NCBI GenBank assembly: GCA_015179025.1
Contig: WHUX01000369.1
Coordinates: 1 to 36,477, forward strand
DNA from: Terfezia claveryi
Taxonomy: Eukaryota > Ascomycota > Pezizomycetes > Pezizales > Pezizaceae
Reading direction: 5' to 3'
Length of the DNA stretch: 36,477 bases
Part shown: piece by piece, positions 1-8,752 of the stretch
How the letters are laid out: every line of letters starts with the position of its first letter
How positions within the stretch are numbered: the first letter of the stretch is position 1
The notes under the pieces: generated by a model
Database searches by the model: none
The model's input: the letters and a program-made list of their open reading frames with translations, nothing else
Told to the model about the DNA's origin: nothing
Position numbers and translations under genes: made by a program

Positions 1-647
1 CGTCTTCCTCCCTGTGGTCTTGTAGATAGCCCCGAATGGTATCTTTGCGTTGGGTCTTGGAGAGGGATTTTGTGGTCCCACGGCTTGTGTTCAGGGAGTC
101 TAGCTGCCTGTTCTGCAGTAAAGCAATGTGCGTAACAAGAGTATCGTTCACTTGCGTCAATAATAAGCACATCTCGCCATCCTCTAGTGGCTCTTCAACT
201 TCAAGAACGGAACAATAGGAATCCATCTAACAGAACACAGAATAATCAAACCTGTAGAGACCTGTCTCAGGCACCTGTTCTGAGTATCCACTGAAAATCC
301 ATTTTCTGTTAACCAAGATAAACCCAAAATAACATCCTTCTTCCCAATATCCAAAACTTCAGCATCCATCTTGAACTTACCCAAAAAATGAGAAGAGGAA
401 TCCAACATATCAAACCTAGTATTAACCACATATTTCCCTCCAGAAATCCGAGATCCATCTTCCTGCCTAACCCTAACTTCCCTAGCTCTTTTCCAAATTT
501 CCAACTTAATTGCTAACCTTTTTCCAACGACTGGAGCACTAGCTCCACAGTCTACCACTGCTTCTATCTCTTCCCCAGCAATGAAAATTCGGACCGTCAG
601 AAGGGGAGAGTGTTTAGGAGTACGTTCGATGGTAGGTAATGTACTCC
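1..647 (-). pseudogene. pol 5' part of copy A1: aspartic protease and linker to reverse transcriptase (partial)
   Basis: The open stretch at 558-184 encodes a retropepsin-like protease domain: the catalytic-type motif VVDCGAS lies at its start and a VILGLSWL motif about 75 residues later, matching the two hallmarks of Ty3/gypsy proteases (Cys replaces the usual Ser in D-S/T-G-A). In-frame coding can be followed upstream to about position 610 without an ATG. The frame differs from gag, so the polyprotein would need frameshifting or a separate start. Downstream sequence to position 1 reads as the region just before reverse transcriptase (a PWDHKIPL-type motif), out of frame with the protease. 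Aligned with copy A2 it keeps a CAG codon where A2 has TAG at about 8936. Confidence 0.85.
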
Positions 648-2432
648 TTATTCTTTTCCCAATTCTTCTTCTTCAGAACCTAACTCAGTGATTTTGAGGT
701 GTCCTTTATCAGTCCGAATTTTCTTGTTGGTATGCTCTTGGTTTCGGTTATTAGTGCTAGCATTTGTAGGAGGAGGAGTCTTCAATCGTTTGTCCTCCTT
801 GCAGTCTTTAGATAGATGACTACTTCTTCCACACCATACACATCGCCTTTCTTTTGCTCGTTTGTTGAAGGTTTGTGAAGGGATGCGGATTGATCCATCT
901 GGCATAGTTGTCGATTCATGATGAGTATTCGCAGTTTTAGTATTCCCTCCTCGAAGTTGTACTCGCTCTTCAAAGGTTCTTTTCTTTGATACCGGTTGCG
1001 TTGGAGGAGCATGACGGTTACGGCTTTGAAACTCGGTAGAAATGATATCCATTTCGATAAGCTTCTGTCTCCATTGGTGAGGGAAGGTGCGGAGGTTTTC
1101 ATAGTGGGCCATTGATTTGCGGAGATTATGGGGAAGGTTGGAGATTATAATATTGATGACCTGCATCTCGGATAGTTTGGCATAATTGTTAAGCCTATCT
1201 ACCTCCATTAGATAATCTAAGATAGAACTAGTCTTTTTTAATGCCGCTAGGTCATGATATGCTCGATCTGCCTGGTAGTGGTCCCCATAATACAGTTCCA
1301 TGGCTTCCTTAACCTCCTTCCAAGTATGATACTTAACTCGGTTAGCCTTCCACCAATCCAATACTTTTCTATCCATTGATAACCCAACATATGCTAGCTT
1401 CTGGTCTTCATTTCGGGTGAGAGTGATGAGAAAGTAATCGTCCATTTGAAGGATCCAGCCTTCAAGGTGTGTTCGGTCCCCTTTGAATTTATTCGGGGGG
1501 GGTGCTTTGCCTGCTATCTGCTTATCTTCAAAGATCCCAATTCCTACTGGAGGTGGTAGTGGAGGAGTGGGGTCTCTGGGTCATCTTTGTTTGACTGATG
1601 GTGGAGAAGGTGGTGGTATACCTCCTGCTGCTTGCTCGAGTCTTTGTGCTGTATTTGCTGGAGGATGCATAGGCTGAGGAGCCTGTACTCGTCGTTCTAC
1701 CCTCTCAAGTCGATCTTGAAAGCTAGTAAATTGTCCTCTCATACTAGTGAATTGTCCTTTCATCCCAGCAAATTGTCCTTCAATACTAGCAAACCTTTGC
1801 TGATATTGGTCATGGTAGAAGTCAGCTTGTCCTTTAAGATATCGAAGGTTGTGGTGAATTGTCTGAAACTCCTTTGTTTGGTTCTCTTGTCCAGAAATAA
1901 TAAGGTTCTGGATCTGTGACAGGGCGCTTTGTGTATCATTCGATAATTGTGCATGTTTGTTGGCAGCAGCATTAGCTGTGTTCTGGATATCTGCTACACT
2001 TCGCTGAATGAATTCGGTATGTGCTGTCTGTGTCTGTTGTAGCTGTTGTACCTGTGCAAGTGCAGCTTGCTTTTCTGCCTCTAAACGCTGAACTTGTGCC
2101 TTCATGGCAGCGTATCTAGGATCAACGGGAGTCTGGTGGCGAGCTGCCGGTCGCTTGCCCTTAGTGGAGGGTCCTAGATTATTAGATGGAGCTACTGATG
2201 GGGCAACTGATCATATGATAGGTTTAGGAGAGGAGGAGGATATTGATCCGAGTCCTATTTGTTGACGGGGGGTGCTCCAGCATTCCTGAAATTGTGGAAT
2301 CTGAGAAGAGGGAGCATAGTATTACTCAATGAATTGTTCAGCTCGTTGCTGTGCCTGGACAACACTATCATTGTCAGTGTCAGCCATAGGCTTATCAGAG
2401 GCTTCACCAAGTAATCCTCTCAACATTGACAT
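648..2432 (-). pseudogene. gag of copy A1, 595 codons with two nonsense codons
   Basis: Structural protein that would package element RNA. The start ATG at 2432 (MSMLRGLLGE) is chosen because A2 has the same start. The frame is continuous to TAA at 648-650 except for TAA at 2322-2324 (CAA in A2) and TGA at about 1578 (CGA in A2). Order of parts: acidic N-terminus, a Gln/Ala-rich coiled-coil stretch (about 2105-1700), a proline-rich linker, the Retrotrans_gag domain (LDWWKANRVKYHTWKEVKEA near its middle), and a CCHC zinc knuckle (CVWCGRSSHLSKDC, spacing C-x2-C-x4-H-x4-C) near the C-terminus. Both stops are explained by single C-to-T changes, so the reading frame is otherwise intact. Confidence 0.9.
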
Positions 2433-2478
2433 GGTTGTAGGGGATCGTGGGGTGTTGGTGTCTATAGAGGTGTATAGA

Positions 2479-2490
2479 CAAGCGGTGTAA
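2479..2490 (-). other. Self-complementary primer binding site of copy A1
   Basis: The plus strand reads CAAGCGGTGTAA directly next to the LTR boundary at 2491. In the element's sense strand ACACCGCTTG follows the LTR and is the exact complement of CAAGCGGTGT in the LTR (2634-2643 on the plus strand reads ACACCGCTTG), about 40 nt downstream of the LTR TATA-like box. No tRNA-type TGG follows the LTR. This is the arrangement known for Tf1/sushi elements, in which the 5' end of the transcript primes minus-strand DNA synthesis. Confidence 0.7.
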
Positions 2491-3115
2491 TGTTACAGGC
2501 GGGCTGTAACTACGGATATACAAGTTGGCGGAAAGGGGACAAGAGGTTATTTGATAATAAGTGCAAGTATAAATGCAGTAACAACTCGGGTGTATTGCGG
2601 ACTCGATAAGAGTAAAGCTATATGAGACTTAGAACACCGCTTGGGTCTTATTGTATTAACTATGTAAAAGCGGTAAGTTAAATAGAAGCTTAGATCTGAT
2701 AACGAGTAATCAGATCTGGACAGTACTTCCTATAACAGCTTAGTAGCATTGACGTCAGGTCGTTACCTAACTAGGAAACCACTTCCTATTTAGGAACACT
2801 GCAGTCTAACATATATTAATTAGGCAGCCTGAACTTTAACGCATTGCAGTCAGGCTGACATACAGGATAGAAATTCGAGTATAACCAATAATGATATCTA
2901 GATAACAAGCATAAGAATATAATGGAAACATATCGAAGAGAATACATGTATGAGAGCCAACCTCAGAGACACACACTTCCATAGCCAATCCCTTTAACGC
3001 TTTATTCCCAAGCGTGCTACCCACATCTGTATGGGTGATCAGTCCATCACAGTTAGCAGCTATAGCAGGGTATCGGTTCCACCGGGGGTGTAGGTCCCTT
3101 ACCTGAGCCATAACA
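2491..3115 (-). repeat. 5' LTR of copy A1 (625 bp)
   Basis: In element orientation it runs from TGTTATGGCTCAGG (3115) to CCTGTAACA (2491), so the ends are TGTTA...TAACA as in the other family A LTRs. The region near 2491-2720 is very close to the LTRs of A2, while the upstream half (2836-3100) is clearly diverged, so A1 belongs to another subfamily. The small open frame within 2836-3111 is LTR sequence and not a gene. Confidence 0.9.
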
Positions 3116-3457
3116 GTTATGGATTACCGAAAAGGGAAATATTCAGCTATTATAGCTAGACTATTCATTGGACTAACTATATATTTTAAATGCGAGAGAA
3201 TACTAACGACATCCTTCGCAATGATTACGATAGGCATGAAATTAGGTCTCATTAGTCTGGTTGTGGTCTGGTGTTGATTTTGGAATGTCATGGGTGTAGA
3301 TGGAAGATATTGGTTTGTTTAGATATATTGTTATGGCTTCTTGATATATACAGCCATCCTGCCACCTCCTTTTCTGAGTACTACTAGACTTACCTCTATA
3401 CCCAAGTAAACAAACCTACTTACTTATTCATTCAATCACAGTGCATCTCATAATAAA
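3116..3457. other. AT-rich spacer between LTR A1 and the helicase gene
   Basis: No coding sequence, RNA gene or repeat recognised. It holds the presumed promoter of the downstream helicase gene; no convincing core promoter motif can be defined. Confidence 0.5.
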
Positions 3458-4034
3458 ATGAACACATCAATACTATTACAACCATGGGAGCTTACAGGAT
3501 CTTATAAAGAGCAGGAGACCATGATGATCAAGCTCACGGAGTATCGAACTGGATATACTCCCAAGGCTACCCAACTTCATTTCGCAATGGCCCTGGTTGT
3601 TGGGAAGGATATTACATGTATCGCAGCTATGGGATTCGGCAAAAGTCTGGCCTTCCAAATAGCAATGTTTATAATTCCTCGAAAGACAGGGTTCATCATA
3701 ACACCGATTGAGGCTTTAAGACAGGATCAAGTAGAGACATGTCGGCGGTATAGACTGAAACCTCTGGCTTTGACTGAAGGGGAATTGGAGAATAATCCGG
3801 CTGTTGTAGAGGACATATACAAAGGAAGATATGATTTAAGTAAGTTGGGGTTGAGAACTCGCCTTGTGTATGCAATTATAGCTTACAGTGTTTGGGTGCA
3901 ATAGTCTATCTGGCACCTGAACGTCTTTTAGAGAAAAGCAGTGTCCTGCATAAATTGCTCTTCAAGGGGGGCTTGAAACTCAAGTCTATAATTGGTTTCA
4001 TACTGACTGATGAGTGTCATACTGTTGTGGATTG

Positions 4035-4318
4035 GTATATTGATTTGTTGCCATTTTTGGCTTCTTCGCTTAGCTTTTTGGCTTCTTCACTTGGCTTTTT
4101 GGCTTCTTCGCTTAACCTTTTTGGCTTCTTTGCTTAACCTTTTTAGCTTCTTCGCTTAACCTTTTTGGCTTCTTCACTTACTTTTTGGCTTCTTTGCTTA
4201 CTTTTTGGCTTCTTCCCTTCAATTATAGTGCTTTGGCTTCTTTTTTGGGTTGTCTTCATTGCGGCTGAGCCAAAACAAAAGCAAGCTGACTACTGAGTAC
4301 TCAACTAACTGACCATAG
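4035..4318 (+). other. Intron 2 of the RecQ-like gene, 284 bp, expanded
   Basis: Donor GTATAT and acceptor CATAG flank the interval, with a CTAAC branch-like sequence 10-15 bp before the acceptor. Removing it joins helicase motif II (DECHTVVDW) in frame to GEKF, the usual continuation. The interval holds a minisatellite and is four times longer than intron 1. Predicted from sequence only. Confidence 0.75.
4054..4221 (+). repeat. Intronic minisatellite, 20-22 bp unit, about 8 copies
   Basis: Units begin TTTTTGGCTTCTTCGCTTA and start at 4054, 4075, 4096, 4118, 4140, 4162, 4182 and 4202; the last is partial and degenerates into TTTGGCTTC-rich sequence to about 4250. Unit length drifts 21, 21, 22, 22, 22, 20, 20. 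The first three units read as FLASSL repeats in the upstream frame, but this is intron sequence. Confidence 0.93.
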
Positions 4319-5732
4319 GGGGGAAAAGTTCTGTACGGATTTTGCAAGATTGGATACCTTACGATTTGTTCTTGGATTGAATATCCCTTTCAGGGCCTGC
4401 ACTGCGACTGCCACTCCAGAGAAGCTCAGACTCATACGAGCTGGTCTTGGAATACGTGCTGATACGATATCCATTATTGAACTTGTTAATCGTTTCAATC
4501 TGCACTACTCTGTTAAAGAGATCTAAGGTGCTGAGAATGGAGAAGAAGACCTGGGTCATCTGATACCAGAGATCGATCCTCTTGTGGCATCCATGAAAGA
4601 CATTGTATCTGAGATACCCTCTACTATAATTTACGTAGACTCAATCACCTTAAGTCTCAGTGTCACCACCACCTTGAGGACGCGGCTTCCACCTTGGACA
4701 CTCATTCGTCTTCCGCATCCTAAAGAATGGGATGCCAACCAACGTTCGCCTTTAGAGCATATAGTAGTGTGCTACCATGCGTCTCTATCGTCTATGGCCA
4801 AATGGTATATCCAAGAAGATTGCTATGCAGGGGTTACAAGAATCTTAGTGGCAACATCTGCATGGGGGATGGGTGTACATGATCCTGGAGTAGCCAGAGT
4901 CATTCAGTGGAAAGTCAAAAACTTGGGAAATCTTGATGCACTCATCCAGAGATTTGGCAGATGTGCCAGGGATAGCTCCATACAAGGCACCTGTATCCTG
5001 TATGCAGAAAAGTCACTTTTTGGCGAAAAGGCCATGCCCGACTTGACACTCAAAGCTTTGAATCGCCAAAGGCGCAAAATCGGTGACAGTGTGAAGAACC
5101 CATCAGCAGAACAGCGAAGGGGAGCTATGGATCTAGGTTTGTACAAATTCATCAACACCCCTGGAGAAGTTAAATGCTGACGAAGAGTCATTCTGGGATA
5201 CTATGCTGACTCTGAGTACCACAAGGACTCTACACAACTTTCGAACCCCGGAATGTACTGTGATCAATGTGGCTCTAATGAGGGTGTGCCAATCAGACTA
5301 GATGACAATAGGTCTGCACCCACCATCAATGTTACAGCACATATAAAGTCTTCTGATATATTCCCTCGAGCCCCATTTGCCTTGCAAAATTACCTCTGCA
5401 ATGCACTTAAACTCTTTAGTAAGCAATTATCTCATCGTAATTATATACACAGCTCTTTTTTCATACATACTCACATTATATCTGATTCATAGATTCAATC
5501 CCTCTCTATCCATTGTCAAGGCATATCTTCAGCCAAACATATCCTGCTCGTCCGAGATCTCACATTTGACTGAGAAATATATAAGAAATATAGTCAGTAA
5601 ACATGTTATCTAAGCAAGTATTTTACTATCATTATATAACAAATCTAATTCTATCGCAAAGCTTTTGATATTGTCCAATGCATTACCAGAGCTATTGCCT
5701 CCTATACACTACTACAACTAGAACAATAAAAT

Positions 5733-5960
5733 GTGACGCACCAAAGCAATACCCAAGCTAGACAAGCTCAACCACCACAACTAGAACAACTATCACGCAA
5801 AGACCGGCTTGTCATCAAATATCAGAAACACACGGTTAAAGAGCTTTCGAAGATATCAGGAGAACGCAAATTAAAAAAGACTACACCAAATAAGAAGGTA
5901 TTCGTTGATCGATTAGTTGAAGCCGACCTCTTTTTACCTGAAGAAGTTATCAATTTATAA
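5733..5960 (+). CDS. Small open frame of 75 codons, unrecognised, no ATG start
   Basis: It opens with GTG, contains no internal Met, and an in-frame TAA lies just upstream (5727), so it is either a fragment or a terminal exon, possibly of the decayed helicase gene 240 bp upstream. The last 45 residues are basic and amphipathic (HTVKELSKISGERKLKK...KKVFVDRLVEADLF), with a spacing reminiscent of a SAP-type DNA-binding helix pair, but too weak to call. It ends eight bases before the inverted repeat at 5968. Confidence 0.3.
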   Translation: MTHQSNTQARQAQPPQLEQLSRKDRLVIKYQKHTVKELSKISGERKLKKTTPNKKVFVDRLVEADLFLPEEVINL

Positions 5961-5967
5961 AGCATTT

Positions 5968-5983
5968 CTAGTCTGGTTGGCAC
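5968..5983 (+). repeat. Left terminal inverted repeat
   Basis: CTAGTCTGGTTGGCAC, the exact reverse complement of 21666-21681. Further copies of TAGTCTGGTTGGCAC occur at 34700 and 34895. Confidence 0.8.
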
Positions 5984-6076
5984 TCATATAATACATACTT
6001 CTCATATACCAAAGAAGTAGCCCTTAAGCCTCACTAGATAAACTGTTTCCACTTTAATCATCCCTCTCAAATCCCT

Positions 6077-6333
6077 CTACACATCCATTGTGTCCAACTC
6101 ACCTTCATCCCCTCCATCATCCTCTTTATCACTAATATCCATCTGATCAACCAAGCCTACTTTCTTAAGTGCTGTTGCTCTTCCACACCCTGGACTTCTA
6201 AGTAAATACTCAGACCACTATTTTCCATCCCGCAATTTTTCTAATCTACATGACATGACATCCTCAACCTCAACTATACCCGCTTCTTTAGTTGTTTTCT
6301 TCCCTCTTCCTGCAATGAAGGCCACCACCTCTT
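6077..6333 (-). pseudogene. DUF6589-type gene, 3' terminal segment (beyond insertion A2)
   Basis: The last 84 codons, continuing exactly from 12935 once the A2 insertion and one CTCTT duplication are removed: the codon GAG ends at 12935 and GTG starts at 6328. It reads through a basic stretch (GRGKKTTKEAG) to an acidic tail and TAG at 6077-6079. One internal TAG lies at 6218-6220. The segment alone would not be recognised; its coding nature rests on the frame continuity across the insertion. Confidence 0.75.
6329..6333. repeat. Target site duplication CTCTT, left of A2
   Basis: CTCTT directly precedes the 5' LTR and recurs at 12935-12939 directly after the 3' LTR. Confidence 0.95.
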
Positions 6334-6937
6334 TGTTAAGGCTCAGGTAAGAGACCTACCTCCTCGAGGGCTAATTCCAATACTCTACTACAACGCTAAC
6401 TGATATGGCCTGATCAATCATGCAGATAGGGTAGTGCGGATAAAGAGATTGGCGTATTGAAGTGTGTAGCCTCTGACATCAGATCTCATGCATGTATTTC
6501 TCTTCTCGTATCCATTATGTTCTATTTGTTATGTCATTAATGAATCGTTATTAGATGTATTCAAGTTATCTCCTGTATGTTAGCCTAACTGCAAAGCGTT
6601 GTAGTTCGGGCTGCCTAATCAATGTATGTCAGACTGCAACGTTCCTAATTGGGAAGTGTCTTTCTAATCAGGTAACAACCTGACGTCAGTACTACTAAGC
6701 TATTATAGGAAGCATCGTCCAGATCTGATTATTCATTATTAGATCTGGGCTTCTATATAACCCACTGCTTTTACATAGTTAATAAAATAAGACCCAAGCA
6801 GTGTTCTAAGTCTCATATAGCTTTACTCTTATCGAGTCTGCTATACACCCGAGTTGTTACTGCGTTTATACTTGTACCTGACACTGATAGCCCCTTTCGC
6901 TGACTTGTATATTTGTAGTTACAGCCCGCCTGTAATA
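6334..6937 (+). repeat. 5' LTR of A2
   Basis: Starts TGTTAAGGCTCAGG and ends CCTGTAATA (consensus TGTAACA). A TATATAA-type box lies near 6753. The presumed transcript start region has CAAGCAGTGT at 6795-6804, one G/A change from the sequence complementary to the primer site. Confidence 0.95.
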
Positions 6938-6949
6938 TTACACCGCTTG
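6938..6949 (+). other. Self-complementary primer binding site of A2
   Basis: TTACACCGCTTG follows the LTR. ACACCGCTTG (6940-6949) is the exact complement of CAAGCGGTGT in the 3' LTR (12792-12801), located about 40 nt after the TATA-like box. This indicates Tf1/sushi-like self-priming rather than tRNA priming. Confidence 0.75.
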
Positions 6950-6995
6950 TCTATACACCTCTATAGACACCAACACCCTATAATCCCCTACAACT

Positions 6996-8752
6996 ATGTC
7001 GATATTGAGAGGATTACTTGGTGAAGCCTCTGATGAGCCTATGGCTGACACTGACAATGATAGTGTTGTCTAGGCACAGCAATGAGCTGAACAATTCATT
7101 GAGCAATACTATGCTCTCTCTTCTCAGATTCTACAATTTCAGGAATGCTGGGGCACTCCCCGTCAACAAATAGGACTCAGATCAATATCCTCCTTCTCTC
7201 CTGAACCTATCATACGATCAGTTGCCCCATCAGTAGCTCCATCTAATAATCCAGGACCCTCCACTAAGGGCAAGCAACTAGCAGCTCGCCACCAGACTCC
7301 CGTTGATCCTGGATACGCCGCCATGAAGGCACAAGTTCAGCGTTTAGAGGCAGAAAAGCAAGCTGCACTCGCACAGGTACAACAGCTACAACAGACACAG
7401 ACAGCACATACCGAGTTCATTCAGCAAAGTGCAGCAGATATTCAGAATACAGCTAATGCTGCTGCCAACAAACATGCACAACTATTGAACGATACGCAAA
7501 GTGCACTCACACAAATCCAGAATCTTATTATTTCGGGACAAACAAACCAGACAAAAGAATTCCAGACAATACACCACAATCTCCGATATCTCAAGGGACA
7601 AGCCGACTTCTACAATGATCAATACCAGCAATGGTTTGCTAGTATTAAAGGACAGATCAGTAGTATGAAAGGACAATTCACTAACTTTCAAGACCGACTT
7701 GAAAGGGTAGAACGTCGGGTACAGGCTTCTTAGCCTATACACCCTCCAGTGAATACAACACAAAGACTCGAGCAAGCAGCAGGAGGTATACCACCACCTC
7801 CTCCACCACCAGTCGAACAAAGACGATCCAGAGATCCCACTCCTCCACTTCCACCTCCAGTAGGACTAGGAATCTTTGAAGATAAGCAGATAGTAGGCAA
7901 AGCACTACCCCCAAATAAATTTAAGGGAGATTGAATGTATCTCGAAGGTTGGATCCTTCAAATGGATGATTATTTTCTTATTACCCTCACTCGAAATGAA
8001 GATCAGAAGCTGGCATATGTTGGGTTGTAATAGATAGAAAGGCATTAGATTGGTGGAAGGCTAACCGGGTTAAGTATCACACTTGGAAGGAAGTTAAGGA
8101 AGCCATGGAACTATATTACAGGGATCACTACCAGGCAGACCGAGCATATTATGACTTAGCAGGACTAAAAAAGACTGGTTCTGTTTTAGACTACCTAACA
8201 GAGGTAGATAGGCTCAACAATTATGCCAAATTATCTGAGATGCAAGTTATTAATATTATCATCTCCAACCTTCCCTATGACCTCCACAAATCAATGGCCC
8301 ATTATGAAAACCTCCGCACCTTTCCTCACCAACGGAGACAAAAACTCGTCGAAATGGATATCATCAATACTGAGTTCCAGAGTCGTAGCCGCCATACTGC
8401 TCCATTTCAACCAGCATCAAAGAAATGAACATTTGACGATCAAGTACAGTTTCCAGGAAGAAACTCTACTACAACTACTACTGGCTCATCAAGAACAGAA
8501 CACCTCCCAAGCCCCATCTTTAATAAACGACAAAAAGAAGAGAGGTGCACTAAGTGTGGAAGAAGCACTCATAAATATTACGAGTGTAGAAGCCAAAGAA
8601 CTGCTAAAACCCCCCCTCCATTTAATGCCTCTACTACTCGTACTACTAGTCAGGCACTAGTACCCACTAATAAGAAAGTATGAACGGATAAGGGACAATT
8701 AAGAATTACAGAGCTGGGCTCTGAAGAAGAAGAACAGTCGGGAAACGAGTAA
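6996..8752 (+). pseudogene. gag of A2, broken by nonsense codons and a frameshift
   Basis: Starts at ATG 6996 (MSILRGLLGE) and ends at TAA 8750-8752. Stops at 7071 (TAG; CAG in A1), 7083 (TGA; CGA in A1), about 7731 (TAG; CAG in A1) and about 7932 (TGA; CGA in A1), and a length change near 8026 where A1 reads VGLSMDRK. The Gln-rich coiled coil (7323-7733), proline-rich linker and Retrotrans_gag domain (7960-8400) are recognisable. The zinc knuckle near 8540 is readable only in a shifted frame. Each listed stop is one transition away from the A1 codon. Confidence 0.9.

Larger units (their letters stand above)
1..3115 (-). mobile_element. Family A Ty3/gypsy (chromovirus-like) LTR retrotransposon, copy A1, cut by the left window edge
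   Basis: Read on the minus strand the order is 5' LTR (3115 to 2491), self-complementary primer site, gag, then protease and the linker before reverse transcriptase, where the window ends. It is closely similar at protein level to the full-length copy at 6334-12934, which supplies the missing half as a guide. Only one LTR is visible, so its target duplication cannot be checked; the five bases outside the LTR are GTTAT (3116-3120). Gag carries two in-frame stops, so this copy is not autonomous as read. Confidence 0.93.
3458..5492 (+). pseudogene. RecQ-like ATP-dependent DNA helicase, decayed, three exons
   Basis: Exons 3458-3839, 3905-4034 and 4319-5492 join to 562 codons in one frame. Helicase motifs in order: Q-like region (YTPKATQLHFAMAL), motif I GFGKS (preceded by Met where RecQ proteins have Thr, fitting ACG to ATG), motif Ia (FIITPIEALRQDQ), LIYLAPERL created by splicing, motif II DECHTVVDW, motif III TATATPEKL, motif V ATSAWGMGVHDPG, motif VI QRFGRCARD, then a partial RecQ zinc-binding region (KC-x-RRVILGYY, CDQC). 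Intron 1 is 3840-3904 (GTAAGT...AATAG). Intron 2 is 4035-4318 (GTATAT...CTAAC...ATAG) and restores VVDW-GEKF. Two stops, TAA at 4524 and TGA at 5178, break the frame; TGA sits in KC-x-RRV where Arg (CGA) is expected. This class is common as repeated copies in fungal accessory DNA. Not functional as read. Confidence 0.88.

Noticed and set aside
36..218. Plus-strand open frame at the left edge
   Set aside because: It is the antisense of the gypsy A1 pol linker, which is recognisable on the minus strand.
2836..3111. Minus-strand open frame of 91 codons
   Set aside because: Lies wholly within the LTR of A1; related LTRs have no corresponding frame.
4054..4137. FLASSL repeats as part of the helicase protein
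   Set aside because: Unit length drifts out of frame, and an intron with donor, branch and acceptor explains the interval better.
5230..5260. tRNA-like TTCGAACCCC phrase
   Set aside because: No cloverleaf can be built around it and it lies in the RecQ zinc-binding coding region.
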